From positions 1 to 43,792 of the forward strand of contig BQJU01000059.1 of NCBI GenBank assembly GCA_021604865.1: a stretch of DNA of 43,792 bases, in the 5' to 3' direction. A program made the position numbers and the translations under genes. The notes under the pieces were generated by a model. That model saw only the letters and a list, made by a program, of their open reading frames with translations. It was not told the DNA's origin and did not search any database. Positions 1 through 8,397 of the stretch are shown one piece after another; position 1 is the stretch's first letter; each line of letters begins with the position of its first letter. The stretch is from Saprospiraceae bacterium (lineage in GTDB: Bacteria; Bacteroidota; Bacteroidia; Chitinophagales; Saprospiraceae).

Positions 1-22
1 TCCCCATCTGAAGTTGCTCTTA

Positions 23-95
23 TGCTGCTACCCTTCGTTGCTCATCACTTGGGTAGCTTTGGCTAGCCGCGATCTTCGCGCCTCGCTTAGCAGCA
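23..95. repeat. Short palindromic intergenic element with 8-bp inverted ends
   Basis: The ends TGCTGCTA (23-30) and TAGCAGCA (88-95) are perfect inverted repeats. Inside lie the palindrome GGCTAGCC (61-68) and the hairpin CGCGA-TCT-TCGCG (68-80). This looks like a non-coding repeat left of the first gene; no second copy was found in the window. The rest of 1-285 shows no gene. Confidence 0.35.
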
Positions 96-285
96 CAATA
101 GCTGCCTTGAAATGATGACCTTATTATTTGCCGCACCCTTAGACAAAAAATTACTCGTTAAGAAAGTGCATTCTCCCCTGTCATAAACTATAATCCCCCA
201 TTTCTTGCTCAGAAAATAAATCTTGTCTAACTTCCCACAGGAAGTCCACTTTTTCATTTTTCACCTTCAATTGAAAACCAACAAA

Positions 286-1914
286 ATGAAAAACCCAAAG
301 TCAAGACTACTCGTAGATATTCTACGATTGATTAAGCAAGCTGCATATCTAGAAAAAAATAATATCCAGGCTGATGATCTGTTTCAGGAATGGAGTCAAA
401 ACGAGGAAATATCCCGTAGAAAGTTCCTTAAAACCAGCTTAACGGCTGTGGCCGGGATAACGCTTGGTTCCACCATTCTTTCCTGCTCCCCAAAGCTGAA
501 TCAAGGTTCAAACTCCGACATTAAATTTGATAAAAAACAGCCTCGAATCGCCATAATTGGAGGTGGAATTGCGGGATTACATTGTGCTTATATTTTAAAA
601 AAAGCAAATATCCGATCTACCATTTACGAAGCAGACCGCAGGGTGGGTGGTAGAATATTTACCAAGTCAGGAATTTTTGGAGAAAACTTAACAACAGAAT
701 TTGGCGGTGAGTTTATTGATAGCAACCATACGGATATGCTCAACCTCATCCAAGAATTTAATTTAAACATGAACGATGGCTTTGTTGATTTTGCTAATAA
801 AGCTATCGTAAAAGATGCATACTACTTTGACCGTCGTCATCATTCAGAAACTGAAGTCATCAAAGAATTCCGTAAAATAGTTGATACATTAGAGCTTGAC
901 CGGCAGGCCTGTGGAGAAGATTATGACACCCCTCATTGTGAAAAACTAGATCATACCTCCCTCGAAGCTTATGTTCGGGATTTGAAATGTGACACATGGC
1001 TACAAGACCTCATCATCTATGCCTATACCGCAGAATTTGGGTTGGATGCCGGAGAACAATCGGCCATGAATTTCATTGATATGATTGGTACGGATACTTC
1101 CGAAGGGTTTCAAATATTTGGATCGAGTGATGAAAGGTATAAAATCAAGGGCGGCAATAGCCTGATCATTGAACATTTGACAGAACGCCTTAAAAGTCAT
1201 ATTAAAACCGAACGCAAACTGACAAGCATCAGCAGTAAAGGCAATAGCTATTCCCTTGCTTTTGAAAATGGAAAAAATGTAACCGCTGATATTGTCGTCA
1301 TCACCATCCCATTCACGGTATTGAGGGAAGTTGATATGAATATAGCGGGTATGACGCCTGAAAAGCTGGCCTGCATCCATCAATTAGGTTATGGTCAAAA
1401 TAACAAACTAATAATGGGATTTAATGGCAGGCCCTGGAGAGAAAATGCTACCTCCTATTCCGGTTTTCTATTTAACGAAACAATTCATAATGGTTGGGAC
1501 AGTGGGCACATGCAAAATGACAATAAGGGGCCATCCAGTTTTACAGCCTACCTTGGAGGTTCCCCTTCCTTCGAACTGGCAAAATCAGCAAGGGCATTAG
1601 GATTAAAAGACGCGGCTTCGAATGAATTAGTACAGCAATATTTATTGCAATTAGAAGTCGTTTTCCCGGGTGCAAAAAACCAATTCACCGGCACACATAA
1701 AGCAGCCTTGTGGAGCAATAATCCTTTTGTCAAAGCCAGTTATGCCACCTACCGGGTCGGCCAATGGACAACCATATCCGGACAAGAATTCACCCCCATC
1801 AACAATGTCTATTTTGCAGGCGAACATTGTAGCGAAGATTTTCAGGGGTATATGAATGGTGGCGCTGAGACCGGCAGGATGGTGGCGGAGGGGATTATTG
1901 GGCGGATTGTGTGA
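286..1914 (+). CDS. Tat-exported flavin amine oxidase, probable lipoprotein
   Basis: An FAD-dependent amine oxidase of the monoamine/L-amino-acid oxidase family, predicted to oxidise an amine or amino acid to the imine with release of H2O2; the substrate is unknown. The ATG at 286 is preferred over the in-frame TTG at 223. From that start the protein has 542 residues. A twin-arginine motif SRRKFLK (R44, R45) precedes a hydrophobic stretch and a lipobox ILSC (C67), so it is probably Tat-exported and lipid-anchored. The dinucleotide-binding motif GGGIAGL with the following acidic residue and GGRIF starts near residue 93. The C-terminal FAD contact VYFAGEHCSEDFQGYMNGG is intact. A second amine oxidase follows 80 bp downstream on the same strand, so the two may act in one pathway. 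Confidence 0.85.
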   Translation: MKNPKSRLLVDILRLIKQAAYLEKNNIQADDLFQEWSQNEEISRRKFLKTSLTAVAGITLGSTILSCSPKLNQGSNSDIKFDKKQPRIAIIGGGIAGLHCAYILKKANIRSTIYEADRRVGGRIFTKSGIFGENLTTEFGGEFIDSNHTDMLNLIQEFNLNMNDGFVDFANKAIVKDAYYFDRRHHSETEVIKEFRKIVDTLELDRQACGEDYDTPHCEKLDHTSLEAYVRDLKCDTWLQDLIIYAYTAEFGLDAGEQSAMNFIDMIGTDTSEGFQIFGSSDERYKIKGGNSLIIEHLTERLKSHIKTERKLTSISSKGNSYSLAFENGKNVTADIVVITIPFTVLREVDMNIAGMTPEKLACIHQLGYGQNNKLIMGFNGRPWRENATSYSGFLFNETIHNGWDSGHMQNDNKGPSSFTAYLGGSPSFELAKSARALGLKDAASNELVQQYLLQLEVVFPGAKNQFTGTHKAALWSNNPFVKASYATYRVGQWTTISGQEFTPINNVYFAGEHCSEDFQGYMNGGAETGRMVAEGIIGRIV

Positions 1915-1994
1915 GGTTTTGTGGTTTGGGGAGAGCATTTTATTAACACGAAGAAATTCAAGGCTGTATTTTTATAAATCAAACGCCATTTCCA

Positions 1995-3392
1995 ATGAAA
2001 TCTTTATCAATAAATGATAAATGGTATTTAAAAAGAGGGAAGCCTCAAAAAGTATTGATACTTGGTGCTGGAATGGCGGGTATGGCTGCTGGAATTGAGT
2101 TAATCAAACTTGGTCATGATGTGAAAATAATTGAAGGGCAAACTCGTGCAGGTGGTAGAGTGGAGACTATTCGTATTCCCTCTAAAGAAAACCTTTACGC
2201 AAATTTGGGAGCCTCCAGAATTCCAGGAAATCATGAATGGACGATGAAATACATAAATCAATACAACCTTCAACTTCATCCTTTTAATCCGCTAGAAGGA
2301 GAATATATTCATATGTTTAATGGAAAAAGGATACGTTATACATATGACCAACCCGCTGATTTTAGTAATTATCCAGTTGAATTAACTCAAAAAGAATTGG
2401 CAATGGGATGGCAAAGGATATTTTCTACTCCTTTGAAGAACTTGATAATTAATATGGGTGATCCAAAAAGCTTAGCATGGCCACCAGAGAAGATTTCGAA
2501 GTATGATATTTATTCTTTCAAGGAATATTTGGACCTAGCAGGTTATAGTAGATCTATTTCTGATTTAATAAATATAGGTTGGGAAACTGAACAAGGAATG
2601 GACATGTCGATCCTTCAATTTATGAGAACGTCGATCCTTTCATATGGAGCAATAAAATACAAAATAGTTGGCGGTAGCGATCTTTTGCCAATGAAAATGG
2701 CAGAAGATCTTGCTAAAAACATCCAATATGGAACTAAAGTCATTGATCTTTATCAAGATGAGAAAAAGGTCTCTGTAATAGTTTCTGGGAGAACAGAACG
2801 CCAAACTTTAACAGCAGATAGAGTGATCTGCGCGTTGCCTTTAACGGTAATAAGAAAAATGAATTTCGTGAAATTTTTATCGAAAGAAAAACAAAAGGCA
2901 ATCAGAGAAATGACCTATTGGAACCTATCAAAAACTATATTGCAGGTAAGTAACCGTTACTGGAAAAAGGAAGGATTAAATGGATTTGCTGCTACAAATC
3001 GGCCTATGGAAGTATGGGATCCCAACTACGAATCTTCTGAGAAGCGAGGTCTTATTGTAGCCTATATGAAAGATGATGATTCTCGTCTGATGACTAAATT
3101 GTCAGATCAGGAGCGTTTGAACTTTGTATCCAATCAGGTGAATAAGGTATTTCCTAATTTATTCGATCATCTAGAGCATAGTTACACAAAAAATTGGGGT
3201 GAAGACCCTTGGGCTTTAGGCGGATATTCCATCAATACAAGGGGCCAAATGACAACCTTGTTACCGCATCTTATAAAACCGGAAGGAAGGATCTATTTCG
3301 CTGGTGAACATGCTTCAGCCTATCACGGGTGGATTCAAGGAGCAATAGAATCTGGAAACAGGGCAGCGAAAGAAATCAATAGTTTTGAGTAA
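1995..3392 (+). CDS. Flavin amine oxidase, cytoplasmic
   Basis: A second FAD-dependent amine oxidase (465 residues) of the L-amino-acid/monoamine oxidase family. The N-terminal Rossmann motif GAGMAGMAAGIEL lies at about residues 24-36 and is followed by a GGRVET segment. The C-terminal signature IYFAGEHASAYHGWIQGAIE is intact. There is no signal peptide, unlike the Tat-exported relative immediately upstream, so this copy should act in the cytoplasm. It converges with the minus-strand methyltransferase-like gene, with only 35 bp between the stops. Base use is AT-rich, like the methyltransferase and TIR-BCCP genes, which suggests they may have arrived together. The substrate is unknown. Confidence 0.85.
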   Translation: MKSLSINDKWYLKRGKPQKVLILGAGMAGMAAGIELIKLGHDVKIIEGQTRAGGRVETIRIPSKENLYANLGASRIPGNHEWTMKYINQYNLQLHPFNPLEGEYIHMFNGKRIRYTYDQPADFSNYPVELTQKELAMGWQRIFSTPLKNLIINMGDPKSLAWPPEKISKYDIYSFKEYLDLAGYSRSISDLINIGWETEQGMDMSILQFMRTSILSYGAIKYKIVGGSDLLPMKMAEDLAKNIQYGTKVIDLYQDEKKVSVIVSGRTERQTLTADRVICALPLTVIRKMNFVKFLSKEKQKAIREMTYWNLSKTILQVSNRYWKKEGLNGFAATNRPMEVWDPNYESSEKRGLIVAYMKDDDSRLMTKLSDQERLNFVSNQVNKVFPNLFDHLEHSYTKNWGEDPWALGGYSINTRGQMTTLLPHLIKPEGRIYFAGEHASAYHGWIQGAIESGNRAAKEINSFE

Positions 3393-3427
3393 AATATTAT
3401 TTCCCGAAAACATCCTCATAATTAAGG

Positions 3428-4249
3428 CTACAATCGTTGAGCAACAATAATTCTATCAGCTCTTCCCTCACTGAAATACTCTTCGACAAGTTGTAAGCCA
3501 CTTGCCCTTAAATCTGATTTTAACTCCTCAGGATTCCGATAAATTTCCCCGGTATTCTTATAATATTCATCTAGTCTATTAATCAATAAATAGAATTTTT
3601 TCAGATCAGAAGGAGAAGTAAGAAAGCTGAAATTCTTTTGATTAAGTAAATGATCTAGTTGCTTCCAAAGTCTTGGCAATAACTCATCTAGATCACCTAA
3701 AAATTCTCTAATAATAATTAGGCTATTTGAGGTTTTGGCTGTATTGCTCAGGATTTTAAGCACTTCTGTTTTTTTCGCCTTTGAAAACTGTTTTATGAAT
3801 GAATCTGCGAAAATAATATCAAACTTTGAGTGTAATTGATTTGCTAAAGGAGAAAAAATATCAATTAATTTAGTTTCAATGTATTCCTTTTCATGCTCTT
3901 CTAAAGACTCTTTAATTCTCAATAAAGGAGTCGGGCAACAGTCTAGAAAAGTAATTGAATATTTCCTTTCAAAAACGCCAAGCGCTTGAATCAAAGCTCT
4001 TGCGCTTAATTCACTATCAATCCCTGCAACCAAAATGTTCGTTTCATTTGGCCCCAAAATGATTCCACTAGTAATTTTTCGGATTTCTGAATCATAAGAA
4101 TTATAACTCCGTATCAACCCGATATCATGTAATATCGGGGCTAATAAATGGAATATTTCACAACTACACTCACCAATTTCACAATTAAAAAGCGCTGTGT
4201 TACGGTTGTTAAATAGCCAAGATTTATAATCTTTGATTAATGATTTCAT
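3428..4249 (-). CDS. SAM-dependent methyltransferase-like protein
   Basis: A 273-residue protein with the outline of a class I methyltransferase. A variant glycine motif NILVAGIDSELSARAL lies at about residues 71-86. A strand ending in an acidic residue (FLDCCPTPLLRI) lies near 100, and a FDIIFADSFI strand near 145 is followed by a helix and another hydrophobic strand (SLIIIREFL). The usual GxGxG loop is reduced, so SAM binding is likely but not certain. It lies 27 bp downstream of the TIR-BCCP gene on the same strand and is probably co-transcribed with it. The target is unknown; a small-molecule substrate would fit the neighbouring amine oxidases. It could also be a non-catalytic Rossmann protein. 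Confidence 0.55.
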   Translation of the reverse strand: MKSLIKDYKSWLFNNRNTALFNCEIGECSCEIFHLLAPILHDIGLIRSYNSYDSEIRKITSGIILGPNETNILVAGIDSELSARALIQALGVFERKYSITFLDCCPTPLLRIKESLEEHEKEYIETKLIDIFSPLANQLHSKFDIIFADSFIKQFSKAKKTEVLKILSNTAKTSNSLIIIREFLGDLDELLPRLWKQLDHLLNQKNFSFLTSPSDLKKFYLLINRLDEYYKNTGEIYRNPEELKSDLRASGLQLVEEYFSEGRADRIIVAQRL

Positions 4250-4276
4250 GAGCAGTGGTTAGTATAGGTAGACTGT

Positions 4277-5062
4277 TCAGACAATAGGATCTATTATAAA
4301 TAATTCCTGATCATATTCTACAGGTGTAGCATCCTCAACTAAAACCTTTACAACTTTACCCTTGACTTCTGATTCAAGTTCGTTAAATAACTTCATAGCT
4401 TCTACGATACAGACTACACTTCCTACCTCGACAGTATCGCCGATTTCCGCAAAGGCTGGTTTGTCAGGAGAACTTGAGCGATAAAATGTTCCAACCATAG
4501 GGGACTTGATTAACATAGAATCCGGTTTATTAAAAATATCACCGTTAATCATTTCATTGTCAGCTTTCTCCCCAACTCTATCAAGCAACTGATTATGAAC
4601 TGGTTGCTCAGTCGGAACAATACGTTCAACTAGCGGGGCATGAACTAATTGTTTAAATTCTGGTCTAGCATTTCTTAGATGTATAACCAATTTTTCAAAA
4701 TTCTTTTTCTCAAGATAGCCCTTACGATAATCTAAATAAACCTTGTAGAATAATAATGGGTGATTTTCACCTTTTAGAAGAATCGCAAGAACAAATTCTT
4801 TCTTCTCTGATTGTTCTCTTCGCAAAGCACTTTGAAGCTCCCAGGTAACCCAAGGAGAATTGATTGAGTTAGGAGTAATGACTATAATGAAGAAATTTAC
4901 TTGATAAATTGCCGCTAAGATTTTGTCTGGAAAATATTCACCTAATGATACTTCGTGAACGTCAAGAAAAACTGAAGAAGCATGTCCTCCTTTAAGAAGA
5001 GCATATTTAAGTCGATTAACAAATTTACTATCTTGGCGACTATAACTTATCATTACATACAT
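4277..5062 (-). CDS. TIR domain fused to biotin carboxyl carrier (AccB-like) domain
   Basis: A 261-residue two-domain protein. Residues 1 to about 130 form a TIR domain: [10 protein letters not shown] at the start, a VFLDVHEV strand, then [13 protein letters not shown] followed by [11 protein letters not shown]75 occupies the place of the catalytic glutamate of NAD-cleaving TIRs, within the usual SxW..xE context. After a linker (about 140-182), residues 183-261 form a complete biotinyl domain like the C-terminal domain of acetyl-CoA carboxylase BCCP. It has [10 protein letters not shown], the thumb-like SSSPDKPAF, and the biotinylation motif EAMKLFNE with acceptor lysine K224. Each domain is clear on its own; the combination is one I do not recognise. 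The methyltransferase-like gene follows 27 bp downstream. A role in defence, through NAD depletion gated by biotin or acyl metabolism, is inference only. Confidence 0.85.
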   Translation of the reverse strand: MYVMISYSRQDSKFVNRLKYALLKGGHASSVFLDVHEVSLGEYFPDKILAAIYQVNFFIIVITPNSINSPWVTWELQSALRREQSEKKEFVLAILLKGENHPLLFYKVYLDYRKGYLEKKNFEKLVIHLRNARPEFKQLVHAPLVERIVPTEQPVHNQLLDRVGEKADNEMINGDIFNKPDSMLIKSPMVGTFYRSSSPDKPAFAEIGDTVEVGSVVCIVEAMKLFNELESEVKGKVVKVLVEDATPVEYDQELFIIDPIV

Positions 5063-5265
5063 CAGAAAAGAAATTAAGTAAATCCTCCTAAATCAGAAGA
5101 ATTGTAGTACTAAATCATTTATTGTTATGATAATTTTCGGTGCTATTCAATAAAAGCTGGAATCATTGCTTAAACCAAGCAGGTATAAATTCGAAATCTA
5201 AGACATTTTCCGCACCCCAATCTACAAAAAAAGATAATTAAATGGAAGATGGAGCCCCTTCTCAA

Positions 5266-5991
5266 TTACTCAATACTAAATACCACTTCTATGTTACAAC
5301 TCACTAGAATGGGCTTAAACCCACTAATCCGGCTAGCAGGACTGGCAACAACATCATAAGTAGAACCAAAAATCTCCATACCGTTGGTAGGTTGTTGGGG
5401 TGATTCTTTTACGGTTAAAACGGCTCCCGGTTTTTGGTTGGAAGTCGAAAGGATCAAATTGGCCTTGCTCCAGGCGTCTTTGAAAGCATCTATTTTTACT
5501 TGTTTTTTGAATTCCTCCACGTCCGTGTGTCTGGTTTCCACTATTTCGAAGGTCGTAATGACTTCGTCCATCAACTGTGCTGCTTCCAGCTGTCTGACTA
5601 CTTTCAATAACTGATCCGTCGTTTCCACACAGATGAATAGCGCTTTACTCAACCGGCGCTTCAGGTCAATCCTTTCGTTGTTTTTATAAATACTTGGCCG
5701 GATCACATTGATACCTCCCAGTGTGATTTTTTCATCCTTGATCTTCGCCTTACCCAAGGCCGTGAGTACCTTTTCCTCAATCTTTTCAATAGTCACCCGA
5801 TTGGCTTCCTGCTCTTCACCGTTAAAGTACTCCTCGTACCGAACCTCGATGATGATTTCATTGGGTGATACATTGGTCGTAGCGGAACCGGTAACACTAA
5901 TCGTCCTGGCTTCGTTGGTTTGCGCAACAGCAAAGAGACTTGCTATACAAAAAATTAGCGTAAGGTAAGCTTGTTTGGTTTTAGGATGCAT
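5266..5991 (-). CDS. SIMPL-domain (DUF541) periplasmic protein
   Basis: A 241-residue secreted protein. The ATG at 5991 is chosen because it places a normal signal peptide (TKQAYLTLIFCIASLFAVAQ) at the N-terminus; a longer frame to 6021 adds nothing recognisable. The mature part begins RTISVTGSATTNVSPNEI, the typical first strand of the SIMPL/DUF541 fold. It continues with the usual alternation of amphipathic helices and strands, including a central GINVIRPSIY segment, and ends in CNIEVVFSIE. Such proteins are found in the periplasm or at the outer membrane of Gram-negative bacteria, and their function is poorly defined. It does not appear to belong to the TIR-BCCP pair: about 200 bp separate them and it has its own promoter element. 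Confidence 0.8.
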   Translation of the reverse strand: MHPKTKQAYLTLIFCIASLFAVAQTNEARTISVTGSATTNVSPNEIIIEVRYEEYFNGEEQEANRVTIEKIEEKVLTALGKAKIKDEKITLGGINVIRPSIYKNNERIDLKRRLSKALFICVETTDQLLKVVRQLEAAQLMDEVITTFEIVETRHTDVEEFKKQVKIDAFKDAWSKANLILSTSNQKPGAVLTVKESPQQPTNGMEIFGSTYDVVASPASRISGFKPILVSCNIEVVFSIE

Positions 5992-6018
5992 GTGGATTGG
6001 TTTTGGTTTATTTGAGTG

Positions 6019-6026
6019 CAAAGATA
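6019..6026 (-). promoter_or_regulatory. Bacteroidota -7 box for the SIMPL gene
   Basis: On the minus strand this reads TATCTTTG, a perfect match to TAnnTTTG, 28 bp before the start codon at 5991. No TTTG was found at the expected spacing upstream, so only the -7 element is supported. Confidence 0.45.
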
Positions 6027-6203
6027 GCGGGATAATTGAAGAAGAAGGTATTCAAACTTAGAGAAATTGTAGAATAATTAATGTATTGGACTCCCTCCGG
6101 TATCGGGTACCTCTTGCTCATTTTTATTATTAATATTTTACGACAAGAAATCGAGCAATAGCGAATAGATAAATGCTCTCAAGAGAAAAAAAGGGTTTAA
6201 ATG

Positions 6204-6235
6204 TTTGATTATCTCAATACTGTTCGGTATTTTTG
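6204..6235 (+). promoter_or_regulatory. Promoter and possible operator of the AbiE-like toxin-antitoxin operon
   Basis: TTTG (6204-6207), a 20-bp spacer and TATTTTTG (6228-6235) match the Bacteroidota promoter consensus, 40 bp before the ATG at 6275. An inverted repeat AATAC (6216-6220) / GTATT (6227-6231) overlaps the -7 box, the position expected of an operator for antitoxin autorepression. That role is inference. Confidence 0.6.
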
Positions 6236-6274
6236 ATTGTTCACTTTTTTAAAACTATCTAAGTTTATCGAACG

Positions 6275-7291
6275 ATGCTTGAAAATGACATACTTTATAA
6301 TGCCGTTGAAAATCTGAAAAAATGGATTCAACTGCCTATAGATCTAAAGGAATCTAATGACAGGAGTATAGATGCCTTGCTGAGTATTGGAAACACTCAA
6401 GAATATTATGTTGAAGTAAAAAGAGAAGTACATACATCCAACCTGCATAATGTCTTAGACCAATTGTCACGATCAATAGCAGGTTTTCCAATGCTGATCG
6501 CCAAATCTATTTCTAAATCGGCAAAGGAAATTCTCAAAAGTGAAAATATCAGTTATATTGATATGGCCGGTAATTGTTTTATCAAAAACGATGAAGGGAT
6601 ATATATCCAAATAGAAGGTAAAAAATTAGAAGGCAATGAAGGAAAGAAAAAGCATGTCGCTTTTAATAAAAATGGTATTAAACTCATTTATGCTTTTTTA
6701 TTAGATGAAGATTTGGTCAATCAAACTTACGATGTAATGGCCAAGACCTCCAATATTTCAAAAAGTACTATTGGTAACATTCTTAAAGATTTGAGAGAAA
6801 AGCAATTTTTGATTCAACTAAACCGGGAAGTCAAAAAACTCAACAATAAACAAGAGTTATTAGAAAGATGGCTGCAAGCTTATAACGAAAAATTAAAACC
6901 CTCTTTATTTCGAGGCAAGTTTAGATTTCTACCCAATAGATTATCTGAATGGAAAAACATGAATTTAGGAGTGGATACTTTTTGGGGAGGAGAACCTGCT
7001 TCTGATATATTGACGGATTATTTATCACCTGGAGAATGGACCATTTATTCTAAAAGGAGTAAAAATGATCTCATCAAAAATTTACATCTGGTGCCAGATC
7101 CTAAAGGAGGAAATGTGAGTGTGTATAATATCTTCTGGAATGTTGAAGAAGATATTTTTGATAATGATAGCCGCCAAATTATCAACCCTCTTTTAGTTTA
7201 TGCTGACTTAATTGGCACCAACGATAACCGTAATTTCGAAACTGCAAGAAAAATATATGAGCGAGAATTATCAACCCATTTTACTGAATAA
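6275..7291 (+). CDS. AbiEi-like antitoxin of a type IV toxin-antitoxin system
   Basis: A 338-residue protein resembling the larger AbiEi-family antitoxins. Residues 1 to about 120 look like a degenerate restriction-endonuclease-like fold, with D33 and E47-x-K49 (in EYYVEVKRE) spaced as in PD-(D/E)xK enzymes. The SYIDMAGNCFI segment typical of this antitoxin group follows at about 93-103. Residues 150-185 (VMAKTSNISKSTIGNILKDL) form a winged helix-turn-helix. The antitoxin represses its own operon and opposes the nucleotidyltransferase toxin encoded next. The toxin ATG lies inside this gene, a 35-bp overlap that implies translational coupling. A strong promoter lies upstream. The C-terminal half (DTFWGGEPASDILTDYLSPG) is characteristic of the group. 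Confidence 0.75.
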   Translation: MLENDILYNAVENLKKWIQLPIDLKESNDRSIDALLSIGNTQEYYVEVKREVHTSNLHNVLDQLSRSIAGFPMLIAKSISKSAKEILKSENISYIDMAGNCFIKNDEGIYIQIEGKKLEGNEGKKKHVAFNKNGIKLIYAFLLDEDLVNQTYDVMAKTSNISKSTIGNILKDLREKQFLIQLNREVKKLNNKQELLERWLQAYNEKLKPSLFRGKFRFLPNRLSEWKNMNLGVDTFWGGEPASDILTDYLSPGEWTIYSKRSKNDLIKNLHLVPDPKGGNVSVYNIFWNVEEDIFDNDSRQIINPLLVYADLIGTNDNRNFETARKIYERELSTHFTE

Positions 7292-8120
7292 AATAACAGA
7301 TGATGTTGTTATTGAAATTCTTAATGCCGTCATTCCGGTCTTCAAAGAACTGAAGATTGAATATTTTGTAGTAGGTGCCTTTGCTCGTGATGCAGAGCTA
7401 TTGGCTAAAGGTTATACCAACCCCCCTGCCAGAAAAACAAGAGATTTGGATTTAGCGGTGATGCTTTCTAGTGAGAAAGAATTTAACGACCTAAAAGAAA
7501 AACTAACCGAATTGCCAGGGTTTGAAGTTCATAATACAGAACCGATCAAATTAATTTATGATAACAGATATGAATTGGATCTACTCCCTTTTGGTGAAAT
7601 TGAAAATGAAAAAGGAGAAGTGAAACTAAAAGCTAAGAGAACGTTCACATTAGACATGCCAGGTTTCACGGAAGTATACGATTCAACCAACACCATTGAA
7701 ACGGATCAAGGATACGAATTAAAGGTGTGCTCTCTTCCGGGAGTAGTCTTACTAAAATTGATTGCCTGGGATGATAGGCCGGAGCGAACAAAAGACATTC
7801 AAGATATCGAGTACATCATTAGAAATTTATACATGCTGGAAATTGAAGAAATAGCTACAAAAGAAGGTGATATCTTGGACTTAATTGAAAGCGGAGATAA
7901 TTATACCGAAGTGATGACGGCTAGATATATTGGCAGAAAAATAGGCGAGGTACTAAAAGACGCTGATGAGCTACTTGCTAGGGTTCAGAAACTTCTAAAC
8001 GCTAACATCCAGAATACCGATAACAGTCCCATGGGTAAAATAATGTCTTTTGACACCATGGAGGAATCTGTGCAAATAATCCATCAATTATACTTGGGAA
8101 TACAAGATAAAACTGCATAA
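7257..8120 (+). CDS. AbiEii-like nucleotidyltransferase toxin
   Basis: A 287-residue nucleotidyltransferase-fold protein, the probable toxin partner of the preceding antitoxin. The ATG at 7257 (MSENYQPILL) is preferred to an upstream TTG. The fold is shown by VVGAFARDAELL (about 38-49) followed by TRDLDLAVML, whose D63 and D65 form the metal-binding DxD pair. KLIAWDDRPERTKDIQDIEYI (about 173-193) is the second conserved block of this toxin family, in which the lysine is usually essential. AbiEii-type toxins block growth after phage infection by modifying an RNA or by tying up nucleotide; the target here is unknown. The gene overlaps the antitoxin by 35 bp. Confidence 0.75.
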   Translation: MSENYQPILLNKITDDVVIEILNAVIPVFKELKIEYFVVGAFARDAELLAKGYTNPPARKTRDLDLAVMLSSEKEFNDLKEKLTELPGFEVHNTEPIKLIYDNRYELDLLPFGEIENEKGEVKLKAKRTFTLDMPGFTEVYDSTNTIETDQGYELKVCSLPGVVLLKLIAWDDRPERTKDIQDIEYIIRNLYMLEIEEIATKEGDILDLIESGDNYTEVMTARYIGRKIGEVLKDADELLARVQKLLNANIQNTDNSPMGKIMSFDTMEESVQIIHQLYLGIQDKTA

Positions 8121-8144
8121 CCATAGCTAAACCATACAAACACA

Positions 8145-8234
8145 ATGATAAACGCGCCTTCCTCCTTTCCAAAGAAGAAGAAGAAGAAGAAGAAGAAGAA
8201 GAAGAAGACAAGCAAGCTTGCATATATTAAATAA
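8145..8234 (+). CDS. Possible micro-ORF encoding a 12-lysine run
   Basis: A 29-residue reading frame starts at ATG 8145, 24 bp after the toxin stop. It reads MINAPSSFP, then twelve lysines, then TSKLAYIK. The lysines come entirely from an AAG microsatellite. No ribosome-binding site is visible and there is no independent sign of translation. If translated, the polybasic run could stall ribosomes or bind nucleic acid, but chance is the simpler explanation. Confidence 0.2.
   Translation: MINAPSSFPKKKKKKKKKKKKTSKLAYIK
8172..8207 (+). repeat. AAG trinucleotide microsatellite, 12 units
   Basis: Twelve perfect AAG units, followed by the perfect palindrome GCAAGCTTGC (8213-8222). Long perfect triplet runs are rare in bacterial chromosomes and are prone to slippage. 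Confidence 0.9.
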
Positions 8235-8397
8235 AAAGGGGTTTTTCATCATTTTAGGTGGAGATAAATGGGGAAAGGCTAGCATCGTCATCCACTCCAA
8301 AATGAAACCTATAATTTAAGAAATTCTTGACAGCTGACTGATTGGGGTAGCCGTCCTTCTGCCCCCCCTCTACCAATTTGGTTTTAGAATTCTTGAA

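Noticed and set aside
8172-8207. CRISPR-like or regulatory tandem array
   Set aside because: It is a simple AAG run with no spacers. No spaced repeat array typical of CRISPR was seen anywhere in the window.
8002-8223. A minus-strand frame with a 12-serine run opposite the AAG microsatellite
   Set aside because: The serines come only from the repeat read in reverse; the rest overlaps the toxin gene in antisense and looks like no protein.
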